Below are positions 18,268 through 27,195 of a DNA stretch of 64,000 nucleotides, piece by piece. Source of the stretch: Syntrophales bacterium. Its GTDB lineage: Bacteria > Desulfobacterota > Syntrophia > Syntrophales > UBA2210. The notes under the pieces were generated by a model. It made no database searches. It was not told the DNA's origin and saw only the letters and a list, made by a program, of their open reading frames with translations. The stretch's first letter is position 1. The number at the start of each line of letters is the position of its first letter. The stretch covers positions 68,267 through 132,266 of the forward strand of contig JALNXD010000003.1 in NCBI GenBank assembly GCA_023230565.1, in the 5' to 3' direction. Made by a program: the position numbers and the translations under genes.

Positions 18268-18778
18268 AAATATTTTAAAAATCAATCTTCTTGAAAATAG
18301 CGTAAATTTTATCTTTTGTACGACTTTGGTTGCTCAATCCACTCCAACGGATAATTGTGCATGATATCAGGCGATGGTATTTTATATGCATTATGTGAAC
18401 GCGGGGGATTCACATCAATGTAAAGAGGGAAGGGACCAAATGAGTGTTACCGAAAATTGTGATTGTGCAGACCTTCAATCAAAAACCGAAGAAAAGGAAG
18501 AACATCCTGTTTTAATGCTATTTCGCACTACTTCAAAGGACCGGAAATGTTTCCTCGGGCGCTTTCTCCTGACGAGGAAATACTTTATTCTACAATAAAA
18601 AAGTATTTTGAGTGAATTCGAATTTTGCAGTTGCGGCTGTTCCCTGGCGACAGGCTTTGCTCGTGCAGCATTGATACTCTTTGACACTTTTATTAACTCT
18701 CTTTTTTTGCAGGGAAAGGAAAGAGCGAATCTTTCCGTGCAGAAAAGATTTTTTGATTAACAATAAAGGAGAGTTCAT
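18268..18778. other. Intergenic interval between pntB and the CBM48 gene
   Basis: About 510 bases without a sure gene. Holds a small inverted repeat (ATGTGAA 18393-18399, TTCACAT 18409-18415, 9-nt loop of mostly G) resembling a decayed type A repeat, and a possible 52-codon gene at 18440-18598. Confidence 0.5.
18440..18598 (+). CDS. Possible small protein of unknown function
   Basis: 52 residues beginning MSVTENCDCADLQSKTEEKEE. A purine-rich AAGGGA lies about 6 bases before the ATG. The acidic, Cys-containing start and basic end show no recognisable domain. It could be chance; the support is only the ribosome-site-like sequence and the otherwise empty interval. Confidence 0.25.
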   Translation: MSVTENCDCADLQSKTEEKEEHPVLMLFRTTSKDRKCFLGRFLLTRKYFILQ

Positions 18779-19087
18779 ATGAGCCTGAAGAAGAAATATC
18801 TTACATCGAAAAATATATGCAAGGTTACGTTTCATTTATCCGGCAAAGCCGTGGCAAATGGAGAGCTCGTGAATCTGGTAGGCGATTTCAATGGTTGGAA
18901 TCAGGAAGCTTTTCCCATGAAAAAATTAAAAAACGGTGATTTCAGCATTACTGTAGATCTTGTGCCGGGGCACGCATATGAATTTAGATATTTGATCGAT
19001 AAAACCCGGTGGGAAAATGACTGGTGTGCCGACAGATACAGTCCGAGTCAGTTTCCTTACTGTGACAACTCGGTAGTGGAAATATAA
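18779..19087 (+). CDS. CBM48/AMPK-type glycogen-binding domain protein
   Basis: 102 residues that are almost entirely one carbohydrate-binding module 48 (isoamylase N-terminal/AMPK beta type): VTFHLSGKA, then LVGDFNGWNQEAFPMKK with the key Trp, and YEFRYLIDKTRWENDWCADRY. Stand-alone modules of this kind bind alpha-glucans or serve as small regulators or targeting subunits. AAAGGAG precedes the ATG. It lies about 110 bp ahead of the phosphofructokinase gene on the same strand, suggesting a link to glycogen or hexose-phosphate metabolism. Confidence 0.88.
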   Translation: MSLKKKYLTSKNICKVTFHLSGKAVANGELVNLVGDFNGWNQEAFPMKKLKNGDFSITVDLVPGHAYEFRYLIDKTRWENDWCADRYSPSQFPYCDNSVVEI

Positions 19088-19200
19088 AGAGAAAAAATCC
19101 CCCGAAGGCGCTTGTTTCGCGTGGCAGGAGAAAACCAGGTGTCGCGGACATTGAACGTGTATAGTGGCGTTTCTGTAAAAGCCGCTCAAGGGTGAATATA

Positions 19201-20424
19201 ATGGCGAGAACTACGAAAAGAATAGGAATATTAACAGGCGGAGGGGATTGCCCGGGGCTGAATCCTGCCATCAAATGGGTAGTGAATACGGCTCTGGATG
19301 AACGTACCGGGTCGACAAAAAAAGTTCGCTTTGAAGTTCTCGGAATTCGCGAAGGATGGCGGGGTTTATCAGATATATTCATTGCATCGGCGGAAGACTG
19401 CAAAAAGTACACTGTAGCTCTGAATGAAGATGTAGTGAGAACCTGGGATAGATTCGGAGGCACAATGCTTGGAACCTCGAGAACAAATCCATTCGATCCC
19501 GGGAATGATCGCAGCGAACAGTTACTTTATAATCTGCAGCATCTCAATATAGATTATCTTGTGGCCATAGGAGGAGAAGACACGCTGGGTGTTGCCCACA
19601 CCCTGAATCAAATGGGAATAAAGGTTATCGGTATTCCGAAAACAATTGACAATGATCTGATGGGTACTGATTACAGCCTGGGTTTTGAATCGGCTGTACA
19701 GATTATCACAGAAGAAATTGACCGTCTGAGGACTACGGCCGGATCTCACAAGCGTATATTCGTTGTGGAAACTATGGGGAGACATTCAGGCTGGCTCGCA
19801 CTGGAAGGTGGCGAAGCTAGTGGAGCCTATATTATACTTATTCCTGAATATGATTTTGAAGTCGAACGCATAAAGGAACTTGTAGAAGAGGGAGTAGAAC
19901 GCGGGCATAGATATGCAATAATTGTCGTTGCCGAGGGTGCAAAACCGAAGGGCAGTGATTTATTTGTAAGAAGCAGTCAGATAGACGGATTCGGTCATGT
20001 GGCGCTGGGCGGAATCGGTGAATTTTTGGCATGCAAAATTGAGAAGGATACCGGGCTGGAGACACGCTCTGTGGTCTTGAGCCATCTTCAGAGGGGAGGT
20101 ACTCCCACTTCTTACGACAGGAGAATGGGACGCTATTTTGCAATTGCCGCAGTTGATCTCATTTTAAAAGAAGATTTTGACAGAATGGTGAGTTATCAGA
20201 AAGGCATTATTTCATCGGTGCCTCTGAAAGAAGCCGTAGGAAAAACCAAGAAAGTCAATATAAAACGATATTATGATACAAAGCTCTACAATGGAACAAG
20301 AACCATGCTTCTGGATCATCTAGGCCAGAATGGCGGAGGAAATAATACATTGAATAAACTTACCTACAGCATTATAAACGGCAATGAAAAGAGAAAAAGC
20401 TCATTCTGGGGCTTTTTCCGCTGA
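19201..20424 (+). CDS. pfp: 6-phosphofructokinase, pyrophosphate-type signature
   Basis: 407 residues of the PFK family (group with an extended C-terminus). Motifs: GILTGGGDCPGLNPAIK (phosphoryl-donor loop), AIGGEDTLG, PKTIDNDLMGTDYS (catalytic Asp), ETMGRHSGWLAL, and LSHLQRGGTPTSYDR. In this family an Asp in GGxD and a Lys in PKTIDND mark pyrophosphate-dependent enzymes; ATP enzymes have Gly at the first position. Both PPi-type residues are present, so a reversible PPi-dependent fructose-6-phosphate kinase (cytosol) is inferred. I chose ATG 19201 because AAGGG lies 6-7 bases before it; the upstream GTG would add three residues. A hairpin overlaps the last codons. Confidence 0.88.
   Translation: MARTTKRIGILTGGGDCPGLNPAIKWVVNTALDERTGSTKKVRFEVLGIREGWRGLSDIFIASAEDCKKYTVALNEDVVRTWDRFGGTMLGTSRTNPFDPGNDRSEQLLYNLQHLNIDYLVAIGGEDTLGVAHTLNQMGIKVIGIPKTIDNDLMGTDYSLGFESAVQIITEEIDRLRTTAGSHKRIFVVETMGRHSGWLALEGGEASGAYIILIPEYDFEVERIKELVEEGVERGHRYAIIVVAEGAKPKGSDLFVRSSQIDGFGHVALGGIGEFLACKIEKDTGLETRSVVLSHLQRGGTPTSYDRRMGRYFAIAAVDLILKEDFDRMVSYQKGIISSVPLKEAVGKTKKVNIKRYYDTKLYNGTRTMLLDHLGQNGGGNNTLNKLTYSIINGNEKRKSSFWGFFR
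20393..20418 (+). terminator. Possible terminator overlapping the end of the phosphofructokinase gene
   Basis: GAAAAAGC (20393-20400) and GCTTTTTC (20411-20418) form an 8-bp stem with a 10-nt loop, and the descending arm contains five T. It lies inside the last codons. The stem is AT-rich, so strength is uncertain. Confidence 0.35.
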
Positions 20425-20468
20425 CACTTCGTGATACAGAAGCTCGCGTATCAGATGATTTCGTAAAA

Positions 20469-20801
20469 TTAACATTCCGATTCAGGCGTCTTTCTTAACC
20501 TGTCAAAGGCATGGCGCAGTGCCATAAGTGGATGGAGCCTGATCATTTTTGGTCCTGAATGCCGCATTACGGCTCGTATCTTTTCTTTCATACTTTTTTT
20601 ATAGCAATGGACGGGACATTTCGCACAAGTTGTTTTTGATTCCTGAAAGGGGCAACGCAGGAGCCGTTCAGTTGCATAAGAGAGTAAATCTTCACACTCA
20701 TGACATAAAGTACCATCAGCATGATGCCAGTCCCGGCACCAGATAACGATCATTTTCTCTATCGTTCTTATTTCTCTTTTGACTCGAGGGCCGGGGTTCA
20801 T
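20469..20801 (-). CDS. YgbA-family (nitrous oxide-stimulated promoter family) protein
   Basis: 110 residues. The pattern VKREIRTIEKMI, then CxxH...LCHECEDLLSYATERLLRC, CPVHCYKK and MKEKIRAVMRHSGPKMI matches the enterobacterial YgbA family (PF11756), a small protein with conserved Cys and His residues, probably metal-binding. In enterics ygbA belongs to the NsrR nitric oxide stress regulon; its role is not well defined. Start ATG has AAAGGAA upstream. It stands alone and converges on the phosphofructokinase gene. No NsrR-like palindrome was recognised upstream. Confidence 0.85.
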   Translation of the reverse strand: MNPGPRVKREIRTIEKMIVIWCRDWHHADGTLCHECEDLLSYATERLLRCPFQESKTTCAKCPVHCYKKSMKEKIRAVMRHSGPKMIRLHPLMALRHAFDRLRKTPESEC

Positions 20802-21104
20802 GAAGCGTTCCTTTATAGATATAAAATGTCAATGGCACGAATTGGAGATTACGTCAAGGAGGCTGCCCGGAACAAAGAATAAATATTTCTATACAAATCT
20901 TTGGCAATATGGTAAATGCTTCTTCCTTTTTCCGGTAAAGAGGTTCTAATTTCTTGCTTTTTCGATTCCGTCGGCTTTTCTGAAGCACTGTGGCGTTTCC
21001 ATCCTGAAAATATCAAAGGCAAAATAACGGAATGAAGACCGGAAAAAAATGTGCCGGTGTGCAATCCAAGGAAAAAGAAAACACGTAATGTATGAGGTTT
21101 TTAA
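20802..21104. other. Intergenic interval between divergent ygbA-like gene and prfC
   Basis: Just over 300 bases with no supported gene. Must contain the promoters of both divergent genes; I saw no strong consensus or operator. Confidence 0.5.
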
Positions 21105-22691
21105 GTGGACAGTCAGCATAAGAAAGAAGTAAGCAGGCGGCGCACATTCGGAATAATCAGCCACCCGGATGCCGGAAAAACGACGTTGACCGAAAAGCTG
21201 CTGCTTTTCGGAGGGGCCATTCAGCAGGCCGGTGCCGTGAGGGCCCGGAAGGCGGCCCGTCATGCCACAAGCGACTGGATGGCCATTGAAAAGGAGCGGG
21301 GTATCTCCGTTACCACCTCGGTGATGAAATTCAATTACAGGGGATTTGAGATCAATCTGCTCGATACTCCCGGCCACCAGGATTTTTCGGAGGACACCTA
21401 CCGGGTGCTTACCGCCGTCGACAGCGCCCTCATGGTGATTGACAGCGGCAAAGGCGTGGAGCCGCAGACGGAAAAGCTGATGGAAGTCTGCCGCATGCGC
21501 AATACCCCCATCATCACCTTTATCAACAAACTTGACAGGGACGGGCTGGCGCCGCTCGACCTGCTGGCCGATATAGAAGACAAGCTGCAGATCGAATGCG
21601 TTCCCCTTTCCTGGCCCGTGGGCATGGGAAAGTCCTTCAAAGGGGTCTACAACCGGTACAGGAGACAGATGCACATCTTTACTCCGGGAGAAAACACAAG
21701 GCCACAAGAGGGTATGAGGATTGATGATCTGGCTGACTCACGTTTCGACCAGCTTTTAGGAAGCCAGGCAAAAGAGCTGAGAAGCGACATGGAGCTTCTT
21801 GAAGGGGCGTCGAATCCCTTCGATTTGGAACAGTACCTGAAAGGAAATCAGACCCCCGTATTTTTCGGAAGCGCCGTCAACAATTTCGGTGTCCGGGAAC
21901 TTCTTGACGCCTTTGTTGAGATGGCGCCGGCGCCGGCGCCGCGGGCGGCAGTGACGCGTGACGTATCTCCCCATGAAAAGGCCTTCTCGGGATTCGTGTT
22001 CAAGATACAGGCCAATATGGATCCGGCCCATCGGGACCGCATCGCTTTTTTGAGAGTGTGCTCCGGAACCTTCCGGCGGGGAATGAAAGTCGTACATCAC
22101 CGGATCGGGAAAGAAATTGCCATTGCCAACGCTACGATATTCATGTCCCAGGACAGAACAAATGTGGATGAGGCCTATCCTGGTGATATTATTGGAATTC
22201 ACAATCACGGCACCATCAAGATCGGAGACACCTTCACCGAAGGAGAGCCGCTCAAGTACAAAGGCATTCCCAATTTCGCCCCGGAGCATTTCCGGCGGAT
22301 CCGTCTGACGAATCCCATGAAAGCCAAGCAGCTTCAAAAAGGACTGGTACAACTCGCCGAAGAGGGGGCTGTTCAGGTGTTCCGGCCTCTGGGGACAAGC
22401 GGCTATATCCTCGGTGCCGTGGGGGCCCTTCAGTTCGACGTTACCACGGAGCGGCTCAAGAATGAATATGGAGCCGAAACTGTATATGATACGGTGCGCT
22501 TTGTTCTTGCCCGCTGGGTTGCCTGCCGGGACGTGAGGCGTCTCAAGGAATTCGAAGAGGAAAATGCCTTATCTGTTGCCCTCGATGCAGAGGGACACCT
22601 GGCCTTCCTGGCCACCAGCGAGTGGCGTCTCGACCGCTGCATGGAGGCATGGCCAGATATTGCCTTTCTCAAGACAAGAGAATACAGCTGA
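21105..22691 (+). CDS. prfC: Peptide chain release factor 3
   Basis: 528 residues, matching the usual RF3 length. GTPase motifs: SHPDAGKTTLTEKLL (G1), RGISVTTSV (G2), LLDTPGHQDFSEDTY (G3) and TFINKLDRDG (G4). Beta-barrel domains II and III follow. RF3 is the GTPase that removes RF1/RF2 from the ribosome after peptide release. The start is GTG with GAGG 7 bases upstream. From this gene onward codon third positions are visibly more GC-rich than in the phosphofructokinase region. Confidence 0.95.
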   Translation: MDSQHKKEVSRRRTFGIISHPDAGKTTLTEKLLLFGGAIQQAGAVRARKAARHATSDWMAIEKERGISVTTSVMKFNYRGFEINLLDTPGHQDFSEDTYRVLTAVDSALMVIDSGKGVEPQTEKLMEVCRMRNTPIITFINKLDRDGLAPLDLLADIEDKLQIECVPLSWPVGMGKSFKGVYNRYRRQMHIFTPGENTRPQEGMRIDDLADSRFDQLLGSQAKELRSDMELLEGASNPFDLEQYLKGNQTPVFFGSAVNNFGVRELLDAFVEMAPAPAPRAAVTRDVSPHEKAFSGFVFKIQANMDPAHRDRIAFLRVCSGTFRRGMKVVHHRIGKEIAIANATIFMSQDRTNVDEAYPGDIIGIHNHGTIKIGDTFTEGEPLKYKGIPNFAPEHFRRIRLTNPMKAKQLQKGLVQLAEEGAVQVFRPLGTSGYILGAVGALQFDVTTERLKNEYGAETVYDTVRFVLARWVACRDVRRLKEFEEENALSVALDAEGHLAFLATSEWRLDRCMEAWPDIAFLKTREYS

Positions 22692-22872
22692 TACAGTTTA
22701 CCGCCACTTGAGAATCGAAGTCCGGCCGGTGCCCGATGTGCAAAGTCCATAGTTGCTGATGCCGGCTTCTATAAGCTTTTTCATTGCAGCGAGAAAGAAA
22801 TAAGATTAAATAATTAAATTGATTGATGCCCGGTTTTTTTTGGCAGCAGCAATTTATTAAAGGCGGGGAAAT

Positions 22873-23739
22873 ATGGATTTGGAAAGGACGGCACTCATTC
22901 TTGAAGGCGGCGGCCTTCGGGGGGTCTATACCTCGGGGGTCCTGCAGTTTCTCATGGAGCGGGACCTTTATTTCCCTTATGTAATCGGCGTTTCCATGGG
23001 GGCGTGCAATGCGGCCAGCTATGTCTCCCGGCAACAGGGAAGAAACAGGATCGTCAACATCGATTTTGTAAAAGACAGGCGCTACTTAAGTTATCAGCGC
23101 CTGCTGCGGAAGGGCGAACTCTTCGGCATGCATTTCATCTTCAATACCATCCCCTATACACTCGTTCCATTCGATTTCGAGGCCTTTGCGGCAAGCGAGC
23201 AGAGGTGCATCACGGCAGTAACGGACTGCCACACCGGAGAGGCCCTTTACTACGAAAAAGACGGTCTCGGCCCCGATTACATGACGGTCCTGCAGGCGTC
23301 GAGCAGCCTTCCCTTCGTGGCTAAGCCGGTCCCTTATCAGGGGAGAATTCTCATGGACGGCGGCCTTTCCGATTCCGTTCCCATAAGAAAGAGCATCGCC
23401 GACGGCAATGGAAAGCACGTGATTGTGCTCACCCGTCCGAAGGGATACCGGAAGAAGAGGTCCCTCCTTTCGGAAAAGATCACCCGCCTGCGTTATCCTC
23501 AGTACGAAGGACTCTGTAACGCCATGGTCCTGCGGGCATCGCAGTATAACGAGACCATGGAGTACATAGAAGCGCTGGAAGCCGACGGCAAAGTCTTCGT
23601 CATCAGGCCGCAAAGGGGCATCGAGGCCGGCCGAATCGAACGGAACAAGGCCAAGCTCTACGCCGCCTACGACCAGGGATATGAAGATGCCCTCCACTAT
23701 TCCGCTTCCCTCACCACCTATTTAGGGACACTTCCCTAA
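22873..23739 (+). CDS. Patatin-like phospholipase
   Basis: 288 residues of the bacterial patatin family (YjjU/RssA-like branch). Oxyanion loop EGGGLRGVYTSGVL near residue 11, nucleophile in GVSMGACN (Ser about residue 44) and catalytic Asp in DGGLSDSVP. These form the Ser-Asp dyad of a lipid acyl hydrolase. No signal peptide, so cytosolic or peripheral. The last residues LGTLP and the TAA stop are encoded by a REP-like element, so the native C-terminus has probably been changed by that insertion. AAGGCGGGG lies before the ATG. Confidence 0.9.
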   Translation: MDLERTALILEGGGLRGVYTSGVLQFLMERDLYFPYVIGVSMGACNAASYVSRQQGRNRIVNIDFVKDRRYLSYQRLLRKGELFGMHFIFNTIPYTLVPFDFEAFAASEQRCITAVTDCHTGEALYYEKDGLGPDYMTVLQASSSLPFVAKPVPYQGRILMDGGLSDSVPIRKSIADGNGKHVIVLTRPKGYRKKRSLLSEKITRLRYPQYEGLCNAMVLRASQYNETMEYIEALEADGKVFVIRPQRGIEAGRIERNKAKLYAAYDQGYEDALHYSASLTTYLGTLP

Positions 23740-23742
23740 TTA
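23723..23742 (+). repeat. Type B REP-like element (core GGGACACTTCCC)
   Basis: TAGGGACACTTCCCTAATTA. Related copies in the opposite orientation lie at 26458-26476 and 26976-26987. This copy contains the patatin stop codon. Confidence 0.75.
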
Positions 23743-24053
23743 TGGCTCGCAACCCCTTGTTTCAGAAAAGGAAACGTTACACGTACCTGCGAGCGCGATT
23801 CAGCTGAATTAGCATTAAATAGCATTTCCTGTCAATGAGACCTGCCTTCTGAAATTACTGAAACGAAAAGCAACATAAGAGAAGTTCGACCTGTCTGTGA
23901 GATTCCTCACATGTGATGTAACATATTGTAAACATTTAAAATAATATTACCCTTTCCGCTTGACTTACCATGCCGCCGCTGAATACATTATATCTAACTG
24001 TCGTAGGATCATTTTAATTGTGTATGGAATCGGTTGTAAAGGAGTGTGCGCCT
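23740..24053. other. Intergenic interval before the propeller/dockerin gene
   Basis: About 310 AT-rich bases between the REP-like element and the next start. No gene seen. A stretch near 23930-23965 (TAACATATTGTAAAC, then TTGACTTACC) may be promoter sequence for the downstream gene, but no clean pair of boxes is evident. Confidence 0.4.
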
Positions 24054-26363
24054 ATGCTGTGTGTAGTTGGAAGAAAAAAGTGCGGTGATGGAAGCCTGAA
24101 AAGGGCTGCAGTTTTCTTGGCAGTCTTTATAGTATGTGTCACGGGGTCAAGCGGCGGCTTCGGTTTGAAGCAGGCTGCCGCGGAAACTTCTGCTCCCGGC
24201 GACTGGTACCGGCTTCGCACCAACAGCGTGCCCTACCAGCCTCTGAACGTCTTTTACGACAGTGAGAGCGGGCTCTGGGTGACCGCGATAGAGGGGACGG
24301 AATACGATCCCGGCGTCTGGTACCGCGCGCCCGGCGATCCGGTGGGGAAATTCCGCTATATTACCAACAGCCGGAGAAACAACGCGGTCGGCGAAACCTA
24401 TCTCACAGTCGTGGAGAAGCCGGAACTGATAACGCCGGTGCGCTGCGCCCTCAAAGACGGTCAGGGGAATACCTGGTACGCCCTCACGAATCGTCAGGTT
24501 CTCTGCGAGCGCCCGGAAGGGACAAAACTTACCTTTACCATGCAGGACACCAGTGATCCCATTTATGGAGTAGACACGAGCAATGTGGACAGCGTGCACC
24601 GCATCCGTCTGATCGATAAAGGGAGCGGGACTCAGGATGTGCTGCTTATCTCCGCCCGGGGAATCATTCGCATCGATACGTCGCTTTCCGTAGTGGAAAC
24701 CCGCGAGGTCTATTATTCTTATAACAACTATTTTATCAGCGATGCCCTCATCGACAGCAGGGGACGGTACTGGGTTGCCGACGGATACGGTGTCGCAACG
24801 GGCGCCAGCCTGGTCAATACGAGTTATGTCTACAATCAAATGCCCGACGATCCCGATGTCCCCGGTGCGAACCCTATCTCCTACATTGAAGAGGATGCCA
24901 ACGGAAACATCTGGGTCGGATCCGGGAGCTATGTCGCATATGGTGTCTACTGCTATACCGCGGCGGGTGCCTGGGTCAAGTACGATCTCAAGACGCTGTT
25001 GAACGTGCCCGATAGCCGGATAAACGCCGTTGAGGCGGCCGCCGACGGATCAGTCTGGTTCGGCGGCGGTTACAGCCAGAACGGCGGCCTCATTCGCTTC
25101 GTGCCGGGAGAGGGTGGCGGCCAGTGGACCCGCTACCGGGCGGCGGATCTGGGATTGAACAGCGAACAGATTCCGGGAATAGAGGCAACGGCGGAAGGAA
25201 TCTGGTTCACCACCGGCTGGGACCCTTCCACTCCCGGAAACGGGACGGGTGTGCACTACCTGCCCGTGGATGCTCAGGGGCAGCCGCAGGTCGCACAGAT
25301 CGTTCATCATACATTTCGCGAGAGCAGCACCACCCTCACCAGTAACAGGATCGATTTTATCGCCGCCGATAAAATCGGGGGAGTCTGGTTCCCCGCCTAC
25401 GACGATCCCAGCATCGCCCGGCTCAAATCGGACGGGACCTGGGAGCAGTACCGCGGCACCGTCGGCGGCAAGAGCCTGGGATCGTTCGGCATTCATGGAG
25501 TGGCCGTGGATTCGGAAAATAGAATCTATTTTGCGCCCCTGCACCAGTCGCCCGTCGCTTACGACGCCGCCGCGGGGCAGTGGATGGATTTGCCTTCCGC
25601 ATCTTTTAATGACTACTTTTATTATGGCATTTATGTCGATCCGGAAGACGGCAAATGGTTTTACGGCGCCTTTGGTGCCTACTACCTCGATCCTTCGAAC
25701 AGCACATGGATGTGGTACGACTCGTCCGACACGGAATATTTCCCCGATTACCGGGTTGACGGCGTGCGTATGGACGATGCGGGCAATGTTTGGTTCATGA
25801 CCTGGGGCGGCATTGCGCTGATGAAAAAGGACATCGCCGGAGGTCTGCCCCAATGGCTGCAATTTGTAAGCGGCGATGCTTCCGGCTATTTGTCCGGATA
25901 TCGCATTTACCAGGACGATGAAGGAGGAATCTGGAACAGCGCCAGGCAGAAATATGTGCCTTCCAGCAACACCTGGACGGCCGTGACCGATACAAGCGCC
26001 TTCGATCACCGGCATCTGCGCTTCACAAACGGAAATGTGCCGGCGGATATGGACCTTACAGGCGCAATCGCGCCCGTTGCCGCGCTTGACGAAACTCACA
26101 TGACGGTGGATAGAAGGGGCGTAATTTATTTCTCCGGAGGGCTTGGCGGCGGCGTCAATACGGGGATTGCGGCCTTCGCACCGCCGAGAGGCGATGCGGA
26201 CGGCAATCTCAGGGTCGAACTGAATGACGCCCTTTATATTTTAATGGGAACCGCCGGCGTTTCGCCCGGTCCGCCTTCGCCTGCGGGAGACGCCAACGGA
26301 GACGGAAAACTCGGAACAGCCGACGTTATCTACATCCTTCAGAGGATCGCGGGTTTGCGCTAG
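24054..26363 (+). CDS. Secreted beta-propeller protein with C-terminal dockerin
   Basis: 769 residues from the chosen ATG, which has AAAGGAG about 10 bases upstream. A basic start and hydrophobic segment (AAVFLAVFIVCVTGSSGG) form an export signal. The body is made of repeated blades with phrases such as GNIWVGSGSY, GSVWFGGGYSQNGGLIRF, GIWFTTG, GGVWFPAY and GNVWFMTWGGIALM, like the two-component-regulator propeller (Reg_prop) repeats. The last 60 residues hold two calcium loops (GDADGNLRVELNDALYIL and GDANGDGKLGTADVIYIL), a type I dockerin. A dockerin would attach the protein to a cohesin partner outside the cell, but no cohesin gene is in the window. Its composition is the most GC-rich of the area. 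Confidence 0.85.
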   Translation: MLCVVGRKKCGDGSLKRAAVFLAVFIVCVTGSSGGFGLKQAAAETSAPGDWYRLRTNSVPYQPLNVFYDSESGLWVTAIEGTEYDPGVWYRAPGDPVGKFRYITNSRRNNAVGETYLTVVEKPELITPVRCALKDGQGNTWYALTNRQVLCERPEGTKLTFTMQDTSDPIYGVDTSNVDSVHRIRLIDKGSGTQDVLLISARGIIRIDTSLSVVETREVYYSYNNYFISDALIDSRGRYWVADGYGVATGASLVNTSYVYNQMPDDPDVPGANPISYIEEDANGNIWVGSGSYVAYGVYCYTAAGAWVKYDLKTLLNVPDSRINAVEAAADGSVWFGGGYSQNGGLIRFVPGEGGGQWTRYRAADLGLNSEQIPGIEATAEGIWFTTGWDPSTPGNGTGVHYLPVDAQGQPQVAQIVHHTFRESSTTLTSNRIDFIAADKIGGVWFPAYDDPSIARLKSDGTWEQYRGTVGGKSLGSFGIHGVAVDSENRIYFAPLHQSPVAYDAAAGQWMDLPSASFNDYFYYGIYVDPEDGKWFYGAFGAYYLDPSNSTWMWYDSSDTEYFPDYRVDGVRMDDAGNVWFMTWGGIALMKKDIAGGLPQWLQFVSGDASGYLSGYRIYQDDEGGIWNSARQKYVPSSNTWTAVTDTSAFDHRHLRFTNGNVPADMDLTGAIAPVAALDETHMTVDRRGVIYFSGGLGGGVNTGIAAFAPPRGDADGNLRVELNDALYILMGTAGVSPGPPSPAGDANGDGKLGTADVIYILQRIAGLR

Positions 26364-26457
26364 GTGGGATAATTCCACTTTTTGAAACAAAATGATTAGC
26401 ATAAACTCTTAACCTGCGACTATCAGTTACATTTAACAGATGTTCAAGTGTAAAAAA

Positions 26458-26476
26458 GGGGAAGTGTCCCTAATTA
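26458..26476 (-). repeat. Type B REP-like element at the maoC-like stop codon
   Basis: GGGGAAGTGTCCCTAATTA. Read on the minus strand it matches the copy at 23723. The stop codon of the MaoC-like gene (26470-26472) lies inside it. Confidence 0.7.
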
Positions 26477-26918
26477 CGGCGGATCATCCGTTTGACCCGG
26501 TATTCCAAAATCAACTGGCCCTTCTGATTGATCACCCGGTGGAGAAAGGTGATGATTCCGCGGTCCGGCTTGCTCGTTTCCCGCTTTTCCAGGGCTTCAT
26601 TCTCCACATGAATGATGTCGCCGATAAACACGGGCGCCTTTACGTCCATTTCCATCCAGAGGAACGCCATGCCGGTTCTGTGGATAATGCCCGAAAGGAT
26701 CGAGAGCCCATCGGCCATTGAAACGGTCATGAGGGCCGGTGCAATCGGCCTTCCGAACTGGGTCTCCTTCTCGATATCTCCCGGTCCATAAAGAGGGGTT
26801 CACTGTAATTATGGCGGGTAACGAAACTGACGAGGTCCGCCTCGGTGATCGTTCTTCCCTCGGTTTTGAAGGTCTGGCCCGGCTCGAACTCGTCAAAATA
26901 AAAACCCTCGTGCATCAT
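26470..26918 (-). pseudogene. MaoC-like hot-dog dehydratase, frameshifted
   Basis: Two overlapping frames together spell one MaoC-domain protein of about 149 residues: FYFDEFEPGQTFKTEGRTIT and FVTRHNYSEPLFMDREI from 26918, then EKETQFGRPIAPALMTVSMA and the C-terminal strands VNQKGQLILEYRVKR-like in the other frame. One base is missing near 26779. MaoC proteins hydrate enoyl-CoA, but at the usual GDxNPxH position this one reads NYSEPLF, so the catalytic Asp/His pair may be absent even before the frameshift. The stop codon comes from a REP-like element. It may be a sequencing error; a second short peptide could also be made from the internal ATG at 26730. Confidence 0.7.
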
Positions 26919-26975
26919 GCTGATTCCTCCCTTTTCGATTCTTCTTAGTTGGCGGGGACTTACGATCCATAAAAT

Positions 26976-26987
26976 GGGAAGTGTCCC
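26976..26987 (+). repeat. Type B REP-like core followed by T-tract
   Basis: GGGAAGTGTCCC followed by seven T. The 4-bp stem with T-run could act as a weak terminator. It lies upstream of the DUF6765 gene. Confidence 0.5.
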
Positions 26988-27195
26988 TTTTTTGTTGATG
27001 TGAATGGAAAATCGAAGTAAAATCCATCATCCTGTAACACAAAGATGGAACCGGCGCCAGGGGCTTTTCAGCCCCGTCCGATGCCGCCCCCGAACCGCCG
27101 CCTCCCCTTTTTTTACCGATACCGTCACCTGTAACCGCATACCGTTCTTTGCGAAGGAATGCCGGCCGAAAAAAATCATTCTGAAAGGGGATGCC

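Noticed and set aside
22669..23034. Minus-strand frame at the start of the patatin gene
   Set aside because: Overlaps prfC and patatin coding sequence; no family similarity.
25050..26099. A 349-codon open frame antisense to the propeller/dockerin gene
   Set aside because: Produced by the GC-rich composition of the real gene; low-complexity and without family pattern.
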